64,000 nt of DNA from Ceratodon purpureus (GCA_014871385.1 CM026426.1:14480517-14544516); one strand, 5' to 3'. Positions 1-12,072 are shown, counted from the stretch's first letter. The notes: generated from the letters alone by a model not told the origin. Numbers and translations: made by a program.

Positions 1-378
1 CAAGGATGTGTCCGACCCGGTGTTGGATTAATCGTTATACAAGTACTCTGTGATGATCAGCTCTACATTGAGTTCTTACTGGACAGTTGCACATTCAGAA
101 TCGTGTTCGAGAAAAAAAGGAAGGAACCATACAGGTGAAGGGGTATTTAAGTAATTATGGACAAAACGCTCAATTATGGACTACTTTGCATCATCAGTAG
201 ACGTCCAATTCATGTGTTATCCCTCAAATTTAAAGACAAAGATGTCAAATATTTATGAAAAAATGCATTCCGTTTACAAGGGATAAAATCATTTGAGTGA
301 ATTTATTATAATGTTGAATAGAGGACATCCCAGTCCCACTGTCATGGCCGAATCTCTCGGCGAGTGGCTGACTGAGAA

Positions 379-450
379 CCCTAAACCCTAGAAACCCTAA
401 ACCCTAGAAACCCTAAACCCTAGAAACCCTAAACCCTAGAAACCCTATCC
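379..450. repeat. Interstitial plant telomere-like repeat
   Basis: Four uninterrupted 16-bp units made of CCCTAAA plus CCCTAGAAA run from 379 to 442 and end in a partial CCCTATCC. CCCTAAA is the plant (Arabidopsis-type) telomere heptamer; alternation with a 9-mer variant shows an interstitial, diverged tract rather than an active telomere. The first 378 bases of the window hold no gene I can support. Confidence 0.85.
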
Positions 451-738
451 TTAGAAATCTATCTGTTCTAATAAAAGGAAATACTTGCTCTCCAAAATGT
501 GGATCTGTGAAGTGAAGCGGGTGAAGGGAAGATCGTCGGCGACCCGCTGAGTGGACACGACTGCCAGGCATCTCACATTGGGGTGTCCGTCTGTGACGAC
601 TCCGGAGTCGTCGTTTAGAATGAACAGTATTCACGGTCACAACGAATGGAAGTCCTTTGTAGTCGGCTGGCCGCCGACTAGGAGAGCCAACCTCTTCCTC
701 ACTGAACCGACCTCTGGAATCTGAAATACATATAAAGA

Positions 739-1033
739 TGATGAGGAAATAAGTCCTAGTCCTAGTGATAAAAATGATGAGTAAGCTAGTCCTAGTCGGC
801 TATCAGCCGAGTAGGAGAGTAGGGGCTACTAGTCCTAATGATGAGTAAATAAGTCCTAGTCCTAATGATGCAAATGATGAGTAAGCTAGTCCTAGTCGGC
901 TACCAGCCGAGTAGGAGAGTAGGGGCTACTAGTCCTAATGATGAGTAAATAAGTCCTAGTCCTAATAATGCAAATGATGAGTAGGCTAGTCCTAGTCGGC
1001 TACCAGCCGAGTAGGGGAGTAGGGGCTACTAGA
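739..1033. repeat. Tandem repeat with 100-bp period
   Basis: The CCTAGTCGGC landmark recurs at 791, 891 and 991, so the period is exactly 100 bp, with about three copies. Each unit carries a palindrome with TCGGCT/AGCCGA arms related to the dispersed mini-repeat, plus repeats of AGTCCTAATGATGA. No coding potential is evident. Confidence 0.85.
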
Positions 1034-2042
1034 CTAGGTCGACGTTGGCAATTAGTCGTCCAGAAAACCCTAGAGAAGTGGATTACTAGAACGTTTACCA
1101 GTTTACTAGACGAACTCGTCGGCTGTCCACTGTAGAAGAAGGTCGCATACTGTAGAAGCAGGTCGCATACTGTAGAAGTTAGTCGCATATTGTCCAATAT
1201 TTTGTCGTTATGGTGAGGCGGGGTAGCAATGTGAGACCACTGGGTTATCAGGAGTCAACGGCTGACCTCGAGGAGCTCTGGCCATGGTATAGGGCGGTGG
1301 TCGCCCGTTCTCGCAACACCGCCATTCCACGTTTCAAATACATCACACGCCTTCTGCGTCAGGTGCGGTGTGGTTTTGGAGTATTGCTCACACCATAGAG
1401 TTGTTGGAGATCGCTGACGCTTCCGGCATCGCCTTCCCACTGACATTCGAGGAGTCCGAGGAGTCTGAGGAGTCCGAGAGTGTTGGCAGCGTTCACTTCA
1501 GCCACACAGGGGAGGTGTCAACGCAGACCATGTCAACGGCAGGGTGGCTCCGCATTGTTGGCAAAGCATACGACAACTTGGAGGGTGCTGGAAGTCGGTG
1601 CTCTGGCCAAGATCAGTGGTGCGGAGGGAACGCAAGCCCGCAGTCCACGTATTCGTCGTTTGGATCCGTACATCCATCCGTCGATACTGGGTGTAGTGCT
1701 GTCCGAGCCAAGTCTACTGCGAAGGACTGATCGCTTCATAGCGTTGGCGACCATATGCAGCTTTTTGGTTTTTTGGCTTTAGGGTGAATTACTGTGTGTT
1801 AGAACTGTCCAGCTCGTTTTCAATAGAGCTGCTTCACACACTCGGATAGTTGTAGAATTCATGGTTAGTATTTGTTACTGAGGCTTTAGGAGTAGTGGCA
1901 TCTCTGATGTATACACAATACAAAGTAACATGTAAAGGGCGGAACACTACCGTTGTACTCCGATAAGAATATAATGAAATGGATAAATATTTTTTCCCAG
2001 TTTCTCAAAGCGCATAGTGGTTCTACCAATGTTGTGGAAAGC
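1034..2042. other. Spacer without a supported gene
   Basis: A short tandem repeat of about 23 bp (CTGTAGAAGNNGGTCGCATA-like, three copies) lies near 1128-1193, and a GAGTCCGAG run lies near 1450-1485. Open frames here are short, overlap on both strands and show no domain, so I call no gene. Confidence 0.5.
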
Positions 2043-2380
2043 GTCGGCAGGCAGCCGACTAGAGTAACAGTGTCCACCGTAAAAATCACAGGCCATACAA
2101 TATAGACCAGCCTCACAAAGTCACCGTTCATGATGCTTATCTAACATGGTTAGAGGCATCGGCGGACAGCCGACGACCACCGAAGAAGGAAAAGTAAGGC
2201 ATCAGAACAACAAATAGAAGACAAAGCGTAATACATGACTAGTATTGGGTCTATGGTAGAATACAATTCTTATTCGAAGGAATCACAGTGTTTACAATAT
2301 TCAACTATAACGTTTACAGAGGAAACCATCACTAGCTACATCTTCTACAGCTAAGATCACAATCGTCGGCGGGCAGCCGA

Positions 2381-5300
2381 CTAGTCTTCCTCCTCGTCAT
2401 TCCAGTTCATCAAGATTCCATGCGATTCGAAGTTTGCCATGGCAGCAATCACAACATCTTCGGGTATTAGATGGGACTTTGGGGGCCCCTCATGCGTAGT
2501 TTTCTTGGTCCTATGAGTGTATACGACGGATTTACACTCCACCCACTCCGCAAGAGTCAACTCCCTTTCCCACCGTCTTGTCCAACACTCTCTCGCAACC
2601 TTCTTCTTACCTTCCTTCTTGCCCTTCATCGGAGTCCACCATTCAACCTTGAACTTACCGTAATTAGGACCAGGCTCTGTTATAACAGGCTCTATCGCCC
2701 TACCCATCCAAATGGGTAGGTGGTCTTCCTTACACGGACGACAGAAAACCCAATCGCCACGTAAAACGTCACGATATGGGTTAAACACAGACTTCGGCCT
2801 AGAGTTTTTCGGACCACAGAAAGGATAGGGCTCCACCTCATCCTCGTCACCGGGACGAATATCCGGATCCGGTATATATTCGTCCTGTGCATCGAATGTG
2901 GTGACGTGGTCCCGCTTCCAGTCTGAGATAGGCCAGAATCCTTCCTGTAAGGTGGCGGAATTGGGGGGCAGTGGCTCGTTGACCTCCTTTAAAATTCGCT
3001 CCCAATACAGTACATATGGTAACATGTCTTGTGCGTATTTCTTATCCCGAGCCATGCCAGTTCTCCAGTACTCAATGTACTTAGATAATCCACTTTTAAT
3101 GAAATTTCTCTTCTCTGAACACTCCGCTGCCCTTGCCACCTCTTTATCCGCGTTCTTCTTGCCCTCATCGACTTCAACACTACCCCATAAGTGCTTATGA
3201 GGAACCGGTTTGGGATCACCGACGGGCAAACGTGGTTTACCCTCTTTGTCTGCCCTCCACATTTTCACGGGTTTGCCAGGTGGAAGCCATGACGGATCAG
3301 TTGCACGCTTCTTGTACCTCATTACGGGCCACCCCGCATCCTCCCCATCCTCCACTACATAGAACTTAAAAAGATGCATTTCACTGTGACCTTCTATCGC
3401 ATTACCTCCGTCGTGATGAAAATCAGCAACATAACTTTTGAAGTCTGCCACTTCCTGAACAACCTCTGGAATAAAGGCAACTGTCTTCTGAGAATCCATG
3501 AATGCCTTCATAAGGTCTGCAAGGCAGTATGTGTTCTTTTGCTTAATGAGTTTCGATAGGTGACTGAAGTGGGCGTCGATGTCCTCATGTGTGTGTCCCA
3601 CAATCAGGAAACCAACTGTAACTTCCTTGAATATTCGCCTCGCCGTCAGCAACGAGCAGAATGCTAGAAGAAACCGGTTCTTGTTGTCCTTTGCAGAATT
3701 GTCAAGCTGGAGATACAACTTCTTCGGCAAAGGAACAGCAGGCCTAATAGGCAGAGGTGGAGTGAGTGGCTCATCTCTAGAAGGTGGAATTGAGGGGATG
3801 CAACGTGACGATCCATGCAAAGAATTCATTCTGTGGCGGTGCCTCGAAGAGTGCTTTTGACTCCCGGACAGGTAGTCTCTCCAAGGCACGGAATACCCTG
3901 CACAACGAGGAGATTGTGAAATTTGGGTCTCCTGGCCACAGGGCAGTTGCATAGTGTGTGTAGGCGCCATCTCCGTGACCGTGAGTCCGCATTCCAGTAC
4001 AGGAAATCGGAATTTGACCAAGCCCTGCCGTAGCCTTCGTGATACGTTGCATGCGGGGGATCGCTGTTTTCGATGTGTCCATCTTATCATGTATGATGCA
4101 TAGGAACTCAGTAGGACTCTGTATAGATTGGGTTGTCCATCCGTAATAAATGTTGCGACAAGCTCGCTGATAGTTCAAATGCCTTGTCCTATCCTTTGTC
4201 AAGCTCTGCCACTCGTCCGACCCTCTTGGATACTTGGCAATGAGTTCAACGAGGAAGTCACACTCAGTGCACTTGGAGAAATTACTTCCTACTGCCTTGA
4301 CCTCAACGTTGCGGAAGTACTCCTTCCTCATGCGACTAACGGAGGACTGCGAAATCAGCTTCGCGTTGCACTGCTCATTGACCTGAATATCACAGAGTGA
4401 GGTCGATCAGTTGGGAAGTTCGTCATCCAGTCGGCGGGCTGCCGACGATAGTAATCACTACAATTCAGTAAACTATCCAAGGTGAAAGAAGATGAGGAGG
4501 AACTTACGGCGTTGGCCATTTCGCGCATGTGATTCCAGTTCATCGCAGACGGGAGTACTTTGAGCGCGGCCACTCTCTTCTTGCCAATCATCCGAAACTC
4601 ATTGGGCATTTGGTCGGCATTCTCATTAACGATAGTGGTCAACGTCGCACGGGCCTGGATTGTGTGAATCTGGGGACGATGTACACCGGAATTTCCGTGA
4701 CTCCCACTGTCACGACCACTTCGGGCCGCAGCCTTGTAGCTGTAGTACGCGGATTTCGATACTCCGTGAATGATATACCACGCCACTTCACATACGTCAA
4801 CGTTCGCAAGAGTAACATAGAGCTTCCGCTTGCCGGGTACAGTATGTAAGTGCCCTTGCACAGCGAAGGACATCTCTCGCCTCGCCTGGAATGTTGTTGC
4901 GTAAAATTTACGCCGAATACTCACAGTATCTTCCCATCTAAAAGTCTGGCAACATCGGTCCTTGCAACAGCGCTTTGAGCTCACTAAGCGGCATTCAGCA
5001 GGGACAACCATTCGACGAAGCTTAGTGGAAGAGACGTCATCTTTTTCGCGGACTTTCCTCCGCACCGATCGATAGGCATTCTTCGGGACACCATCCAGAC
5101 CATCGTCCGCGTCGGCGTCTGCTAAATTCTTGGAGCAGTAAGTAATTATATCAGAGAGAAGGTGACCCCCTTCTAAGCGAGTGTGAGTCAGACGCCATCT
5201 GAGAGTCGTCATCTGCAGATGATCGTCTTCAGAGACGAAGAGAACCCCAACCTCTGTATCCCCTAGGACTTCATCATCACATGCCTCGTCCGGTAAACAT

Positions 5301-6280
5301 ACTTGAATCATTGCTCTACCACGGACTGATAGATCATCGTTAAGAAGTTCGACATACCGATTTCTCCAGAGGTGGCGGTCAGGATAAGAAGCATCTGGAG
5401 TGGAAGGAGTACCCGAGGTCCCGGAATCCGGACCCCAACAATGATCATCTGTGTCTACGTCGGATTCCCCTTGTTTAGACACATCGTCATCACTGCTGAT
5501 ATTCATTGGAGACCTAGTCCCCAGATCCTGCTCAGACGGAGCGGAGTTGCTTTCATCAATTTCTTCATCTTCGTTCCCTAAGTGGGGCTCCGTCGGCGGG
5601 CAGCCGACGGGACATGTGCCAGCCAACGCGCCGTTCACAAGTGGACAGACCTTGTATCCACTCCAAAGTACCAATCGCCCCACAGCACACTCGATCGTTA
5701 ACACATCCGGTAACTCGCAGAAAGCAGGTGTTTCAGAGAATTCTGGATTGACGGACGACACTCTCACTATTAGAAAGAAGCTGTGAGGAATCAAGAACCC
5801 CTCCCACGTTCCTTTAGGAGAGCACTCCATAATGACTCCAGCGGCTACACAACGCTTTGAGCCTCCGGATTCCTCGAGGAGCGCAACTTCCATCTGCTCT
5901 GCGAGGTCCAGGAATTCTTGAACGGGCTTGACATCTTCTTCAACATCCGTCGGCGGGCAGCCGACGGCCTTGATGTCATCGTCTTCCACCTCTCCGAAAG
6001 GCCTGAGGTCCGCCGCCTCCCACAATATCATTTGTCCTAAGCAGTTGCTCAAGGACTTCACACCCTCATCCGGAAATGGTATATTCATTTCCATGCTGTC
6101 TGAAACCTCAATCACTTTTACCACCACCACTATAGGATCAAATTCTACAACACGTTGGATCACTGCCCTGCCTGCATAATAGAGCCCAGAATGAGTAAGG
6201 GCCACGACAACGCCCTTTTTAACCTTCCACCGCCCTGATCGGCCATTCCTTAGAAACGTCTGGATCGGCTCTACTTCCAT
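2381..6280 (-). CDS. DUF7869-type transposase-like protein (frame change in exon 2)
   Basis: A two-exon model: exon 1 spans 6280-4508 and exon 2 spans 4382-2381. The intron (4507-4383) has a GTAAGT donor, a TTCAG acceptor and phase 0 on both sides. The first in-frame ATG is at 6280; the open frame extends upstream to 6454 only through non-ATG codons. Residues about 440-590 hold a Cys cluster (CCKDRCC) and the KSAYYSYK / HGNSGVHRP stretch. Exon 2 holds IIHDKMD, THGHGDGAYTH, LQLDNSAKDNKN and GHTHEDIDAHFS, the acidic motifs of DUF7869-type proteins, which look like DDE nucleases of transposons. The N-terminal 440 residues contain about three diverged copies of a roughly 100-residue module (GRAVIQ/GRAMIQ, GQMILW/GRLVLW). 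Between about 3850 and 3740 the frame changes once, either by an indel or by a very short intron, so intactness is uncertain. Mini-repeats lie in exon 1 (5592, 5949), in the intron (4430) and against the TAG stop (2365). Family recognition is by motif only. Confidence 0.7.
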
Positions 6281-7289
6281 TGGATAAAAGATGAAGACCT
6301 CGTCGGCGGACAGCCGACAGGGTCGACGGGAAGTGTCCCCGCCGACGGAGTAAAATGTATCCGCCGACAACGAAGACGACTCGGCGGGCAGCCGACGCGG
6401 ATCGTACGACTCGGAGTGTGCACAGAAATAGCATCCGCCGACGATGACGGACACGTCCGCCGACAGAAATTGCAGGGGACTTGAGTTGAGAAGCAGTATG
6501 ATGTCCCTAACCTGTCCAATCAGAGACTCCTCTCAACCGTCCAATCAGAAACGATAGACGAAGACAACAGAAACGGCAACAGAAGGTGCGGGACAGTTAA
6601 GCACATGCGGGAATAATAACGGTCCTCTGAGGAAACGTGTGCGTCAGGAGCACTCTCAGAGGGAATCGAAAGTGCAATGACAGAAATAGAATGAAGTATG
6701 CGCATCTGACGGGGGGTTAGTTATGAATTCCCAGGAGTACAAATTGGCGCCAGAATCGAATTCAATTTTGCGCGCCTTGGACAGATCAAGATCCCATCAT
6801 GGCGGCGAGATGCCCCCGCCGTCACAGAACAATGTTAGTTCATTATTACGAATTTGAACGTGGCGATTGGAGCAGCTGTCATATCACATGCCCAGGCCAT
6901 CATGACAGGGTGACAGATTGAAAAAAAGTCAAAAGACGTCCCATCATCATCCTACGTGGCGTGATGGGACGGATGTTAGGGATGACCATCCATGCATGGA
7001 TGGTATGTACATAGCCATACGTCATGACCCATCGGGCGTGACGATTCAGTCTCGGGAGGTGAAGGTCTGCAAAGTATACACCCGCCACTCCCGACATTTC
7101 CTCCTCATTTCCATCCTTCTCTTTTTCAGCTCTCTTTTGTCCTCTTCTCAGCGCTCTGCAAGGGTCGCGTCGGCTGCTAGGTTTTTCTGCAACGGCTGCT
7201 AGGGTTAAGGGCGTCAGCTCCTTCACCTGCGCGCGTCGGCTGCTGTTCGAAGGTCATCCGCCGACGGTGAAAGGCCATCCGCCGACGCC
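6281..7289. other. Shared upstream region of two divergent genes
   Basis: This kilobase separates the divergent transposase-like gene (start 6280, minus) and the ParB/methyltransferase-like gene (start 7290, plus). It holds mini-repeats at 6302 and 6380, many half-sites (CCGCCGAC), and a pyrimidine-rich stretch at 7090-7150 that could be the 5' leader of the plus gene. No convincing TATA box was found. Confidence 0.5.
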
Positions 7290-10200
7290 ATGGCAGCCTC
7301 CGAGAGTGGGTAAGTTGTCCAGTCGGCTGTCCGCCGACGCTCCCCTTCTTGAGTCCTTCAAGTTTCCGTTTTCTCGCATGGGTTTCTCCCTCCCGTCGGC
7401 TGTCCGCCGACGCCACCCCTTCTTTTGTCCTTCATGTTTCCGTTTTCTCGCATGGGTTTGTCCCTCCCGTCGGCTGTCCGCCGACGCCACCCCTGCTTTT
7501 GTCCTTCGTGTTTCTGTTTTCTCGCATGAGTTTGTCCCTCCCGTCGGCTGTCCGCCGACGCCGTGACCCCTTCTTTTGCCCTTCATGTTTTGTGTTCTGG
7601 CGCATGGTGTTGTTCCTCCTGTCGGCTGACCGCCGACGCCACCCCTTTCTGAGTCCTTCATTTTTCTATTTTCTCACATGGGTTATTCCCCCCGTCGGCT
7701 GTCCGCCGATGGGGAGGGCGTGTCCATCCGCCCCGTCGGCTGTCCGCCGATGGAGTGAGAATCTGATGGTCTAATCTTGTGATTCTAATTTTGCAGGGCG
7801 AAGGTCGACTCCACTGCAAAACCAAATGGGTTACGGTGGCTCTGTGACAAGGTTGTTGATCCTGAAGTAGAAATACTCGCACGGGGCTTGAAACCGAGGG
7901 TGACATTCCTCGCTGATTCGAAGATAACGGAGTGGGGCATCACCTGGCGTGACACTCCCATGTCGCAGGGCTTCGTGACCAAAATAGGTCAGAAGCAAAT
8001 GGCAGGTGGACCAAGATTTGAGATTATTGGTGCCAGGGAATGCGAGGATAACGACAACGTGTTCTTGGTGTTTGCATCGGTTCCTGTCGCGGAGGGCACA
8101 CCAGTGGACTGCTTCGCGGTTGTAATTCCGGTTGAGAAGTGCATGGACGGCTTGTGCTCTAAAGAAGTACAGGATGCGGCTACTTGGGGCAGGGGCGAGA
8201 ACATAGCTGTTGAACAGATACTCGACGTGATTGATACGCTCGGGGACAAAGTGATGGAAGAGAAGACGAAGAACTCGGTTAAGCCTTCAGCAAAGAAAAG
8301 AGGCGGCCGCAAGTCTGCTGTAGAAGCGGGCACTGGTACAGTCACCCCCGAGACCGGAGAGACACAGACGACAGGGGAGTCATCGAGAAGGAAGAAGGGA
8401 AAGGCAGCGGCTGCTGAGGGCGAGGGTGGGAAGAAGAAAGGTGGGAAGAAGGAAGAGAAGAAGCAGACCGTGGCGGAAGCTCTCATGCTCGCAAACAATC
8501 TCACTTCCAAAACAAAGGACTCCGACGTCCTTGCCATGTACCAGACGTTGGAGGAGGGACTTGGGCACTGCTTCCCCAACGGGCAACGTGCCCTTCCTTG
8601 TCAGATTCCATATAACAGGATGCACATAGCTCCCGACGAATTCAAGTATAGAGCGATATTCAGGAAGAGGCAGGATCAGATAAGTCTTTTCTACAAAGGA
8701 CTTGGAGCAATCCGGAAGAAGCCCGAGCTGTACTGCCTTCCTATGAGTGGTGACCCCAGAGTAAAGGATCCAGTGACAAGTGAGATTAAGCTTAAAGGCT
8801 TGGAAGGACTTCTTCGACCTTGGCATGCCCTAAATATCAAGTATTCACTTACACTGGATGACGGCACATCTAAGCTGGTACCTTGGTATGAAGATGAGGG
8901 CATCCACTGGTACATAATTGGGGGCCAGCACACGTTTGAGGCTTGTCGAGAACTGGGAGAGAAGGAACCACTGGACTCTCCTATGCGGCAGTATTACCTT
9001 AACCACGACATCATTCCTGTATATGCTGATAACAAGGATACCCTCATTAAGGTCTCTAACGCATTAAACATCGAGGTGAAGGATAAAGTCGCCGAAGTAA
9101 GTTTCAGGTCCCAGCTGGCGAAGATGCGCGCCAAATGGATCGAGCGGGGGAGGATCGACAAGAAAGATGACTACAGCGCATGGAAGGTAATTCACATCTT
9201 CCTCTTTTCCTGTTGTTTCCATGTAGTTGAAAGTCGTCGGCGGACCGCCGACGCTCAAGTGGTTCTGCGTATTGCAGAAGTGGGATTTATTTATCAATGT
9301 CATTTTCTTCTTCCTTGCAGGAGTTCTGCAAGGAGTACCTCAGTCCGATTCTCGGAAAGTCCCCTACGTCCCAAACCTTCAAGTTGCCCTTAGTCTTTGT
9401 GTCTGACGAAACATACAACGAGTGGCAACTGGTGTTCGACGCCTGGGAGGAGGGGAGGATCATCGGGGAGGACGGTCTGAAACCAGGATTTCCCCCAAAG
9501 CCAGCCCGCCGGGACATAACATTCAACGACATGCAGTACGTGATCGGTCTTCGGGACCACGAATGCAAGAGGCTGGCCAAGGAAATTCTGGACCTTAAAG
9601 TGTACGTCAAGGTCACTGGGAAAGAGGTGGTTCAACGGGATGGAACATCAGTGGAGAATTGGTGTAAGCGTGTGAAATTCGAGTATGTTGTCCGGAACGA
9701 GCTCATGTGTATTTACAGGGGCTTTGCACTGAAGAAACCAGGGACTAGGAAGCATATTGAGTGGACCATGGATGACTGGAATTCTCTTGAAGTCGAGAAG
9801 GGGTTCAATGATACAATGGTTAGTAATATTCGGGCTGACTTGGAAGATAGTCCTGAGGGGAAGGAGTGGCTTAAGGGACGGAATCATCCGCTCACGCCGT
9901 CGCAAGGGCCAACACGAGAATTCTTCAAAGACATTGTGCAAAAGTACAGAAAATCGGATGTGGACCAGTCTTCGCAGTCGTCTGTACAGTTCGATGTTCG
10001 GATTGCAGAGGACCTGGGTGAAGTGTGCACAGCTCTTGACGTTGGCGGAGCATTCTCCTTCAACAAGGCACAGTATGAGATGTTCGTGGTCTTTGGCTAC
10101 AATCCAGCGGGAAAGGAGATGCCTAACATGCGACAACAACACGTTATAACTGTCGCTGAGAGGATTCACCGTGAGGTGGAGGAGGAGGTCATTCTGGATG

Positions 10201-11971
10201 GGGAGGTAGATACAATTAAGGTGAATAAGCTTGTCACCCCATCCTTGTGGCTACTCGATGCTGAGTGTAATCACACTCTTCAAGGCGTGTCAAGGCTGAC
10301 GAGTAATTCGTGGACGGTTCATACTATGCAGTACTTCCCTGATAGTTCCGCCGGGTTTCAAAGGTGTTCTCTCATTGACTCTAGACCCAAGGTTCATGTG
10401 TCCGTTATGTATCCAAGAACAACGCTCGGGGATGCATGGAATACCTTCTCGGACTTCACTGGTTTGAAACGTCCGCTTCCTCCCTATGTGGACGAAGGAG
10501 AAGATCATCTTGGGGAGGATTGGTCTAATGGAGACTGCCACGCTAGTTACTCTTTCCTCCAATCTCTTCTGGAGAAAGCGATGCAGATTGAGGACGTTCG
10601 GGTGATCAATTGCTGGGGAGGGGGGAACGTCACGGCCCTCGCTCTGGTAAGTTACTGCAGTCTCTTCTGGTGCCTTCGCTGTTTGCTCACCGATCGTCGG
10701 CGGGCAGCCGACGCTGATTGAATCCTTCGTGTTTCTTGGGTAGAAGATTTCCTTAACCGTTTCGTCTTGTTCTGCTGCAGAAAAACCATTTGACTGTAAT
10801 TGAGATCGTGCGTACCGAGGAAGAGAGATACGAAGCGCACTGTCGGGTTCGGAATATGACGTTCATTCCGGGCGTTTATAACGTGCCCGTCCAAGCTCCA
10901 GTTCAGACCACGCAGTCTGGGGCCGGGCCGTCTGTCCCCGCCTCTGCTAGAGGCAGGACTAGCTCTCTCACGGCTGCCGACTTGGGTGTGAATGCGGAGG
11001 AGGCCCATTTGGTCGGGAAGGGTGGATGTATGGGTTCGGGGAAGACTGCGGGGGTTCCCTCACAGATTTTTCAGGACTCCGACGACGATGTCGACGAGGA
11101 GCCACCAGATGTACCCGACCCAGACGTTGAAGATGAAGCTACAGATGGTGAGGAACAGCTAAGAAACGAGGACGACCAAGCTGAGGCTTTCATTGCAACT
11201 GGAGATGCAGAGGTAGAGGAGCGAGACACGGAGGAATAAGACTATGAACCAGAACCCGACGAATTACCACTGGAAGAATCGAATCCTCGTTACGTGAACC
11301 CACCGATGTCGCAAGTTCTAGGGGAGCAAGGAACTGACTCCCTCAGCTTCGGTATTATTTCTCCTACATTTCAAGAGCAGGAGACTCCTCTCGCCGATCC
11401 AGAACGTGATTTAGACCAGGCGGGGCGTCCAAAGAAGATGCAGGTTCCTCTAGCATCGAGGCCTGACGATGAAGTGGTTCTCCGTGTCCAGAAGACAACC
11501 CAGGAGCCTGCAGTGAGCATTGAAGGGCATGTTCCTCCTGCTGCCGTCGGCGGGCAGCCGACGGCAGACGAGCAAACCTCATCTAACCCCTCTGCCAAGA
11601 CCAAGTTGACAGGGAAGTCAATCGCATTCGTCACTCAAGGTGTGAAGGGCGCAACTCGGATGATTGGCCCGGATGAGAACCCTCTGGTGAAGACACGATC
11701 AATGAAGAGAAGTAAGACCGATGGTACTGCGCAGGATTCCTCTCTTGTGGGTAACTTATCCCGTGATTCCTCAGGGGTTCAGGAAGGGGAGGAGTCCTCT
11801 GGGAAGGGCAAACGGAAGGCTGCTTCGAAGAAGACTTCCTCCAAGAAGGGCACATCTGGGGATCTGCTCATGAGTCCCAGGAATGTGGACGCTCCAGAGG
11901 ACGTTCTGTCACCTGTGCGGGCATCCAAACGGGAGCCTAGGCCGAAGAAGCACAAAGGTGGAGGTCAGTGA
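7290..11971 (+). CDS. ParB-like / DNA-methyltransferase-like protein, in-frame TAA
   Basis: Exons 7290-7309, 7797-9186, 9321-10646 and 10781-11971, all bounded by GT-AG sites in matching phase. The start ATG at 7290 gives MAASESG. About residues 150-200 are Lys/Glu-rich and disordered. Near residue 380 WYIIGGQHTFEACREL, followed by IIPVYADNKD and ALNI, resembles a ParB/sulfiredoxin-like core, with the usual Arg after His replaced by Thr. Near residue 693 FDVRIAEDLGE stands where a methyltransferase DPPY motif would be. Near residues 895-930 VRVINCWGGGNVTALAL, then TVIEIVRTEEERY, resembles the SAM-binding motif of permuted (beta-class) N6/N4 methyltransferases. The order matches the minus-strand paralogue at 31.5-38.6 kb. 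An in-frame TAA at 11237-11239 interrupts an acidic linker, and the frame stays open after it to TGA at 11969. A mini-repeat is translated as VGGQPT at 11546. The missing catalytic motif suggests a non-catalytic or nucleic-acid-binding role (inference). Confidence 0.7.
7310..7796 (+). repeat. Intron 1 minisatellite built on the palindromic mini-repeat
   Basis: This 487-bp intron contains seven mini-repeats, starting at 7322, 7395, 7469, 7543, 7621, 7694 and 7735. The first six are spaced 73-78 bp apart. Each is followed by a similar unit (CACCCCTTCTTTTGTCCTTC, then TTCTCGCATGGGTTT). The tandem units end 45 bp before the TTGCAG acceptor. Open reading frames seen across this array on either strand are artefacts of its stop-free composition. 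Confidence 0.9.
9187..9320 (+). other. Intron 2 (134 bp) with one palindrome
   Basis: GTAATT donor and CTTGCAG acceptor, phase 0 on both sides. The single palindrome occupies 9236-9252, beginning at offset 49 from the donor and ending 68 bp before the exon. Length and offset are identical to intron 3. Confidence 0.85.
10647..10780 (+). other. Intron 3 (134 bp) with one palindrome
   Basis: GTAAGT donor and CTGCAG acceptor, phase 0. The palindrome at 10696-10712 again begins at offset 49 and ends 68 bp before the exon, as in intron 2. The rest of the two introns is not obviously alike. Confidence 0.85.
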
Positions 11972-12072
11972 ATCAGGCGGTGGCCCAGTCCATCTTTTAA
12001 ATGCCTACATTGATAATTTAGTGCAGTGATCGGGCGCTAGGATTGTGTTAGATGTTTGTACTGCCAAATATG

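Noticed and set aside
4090..4331. Two separate overlapping minus-strand proteins at 2381-4090 and 3777-4331
   Set aside because: The upstream frame carries the first half and the downstream frame the second half of one DUF7869-type core, so they are one gene with a frame change.
7177..7774. Overlapping open frames on both strands across the intron-1 array
   Set aside because: They arise because the palindromic unit has no stop codon in any frame; the surrounding splice sites and phase place this as an intron.
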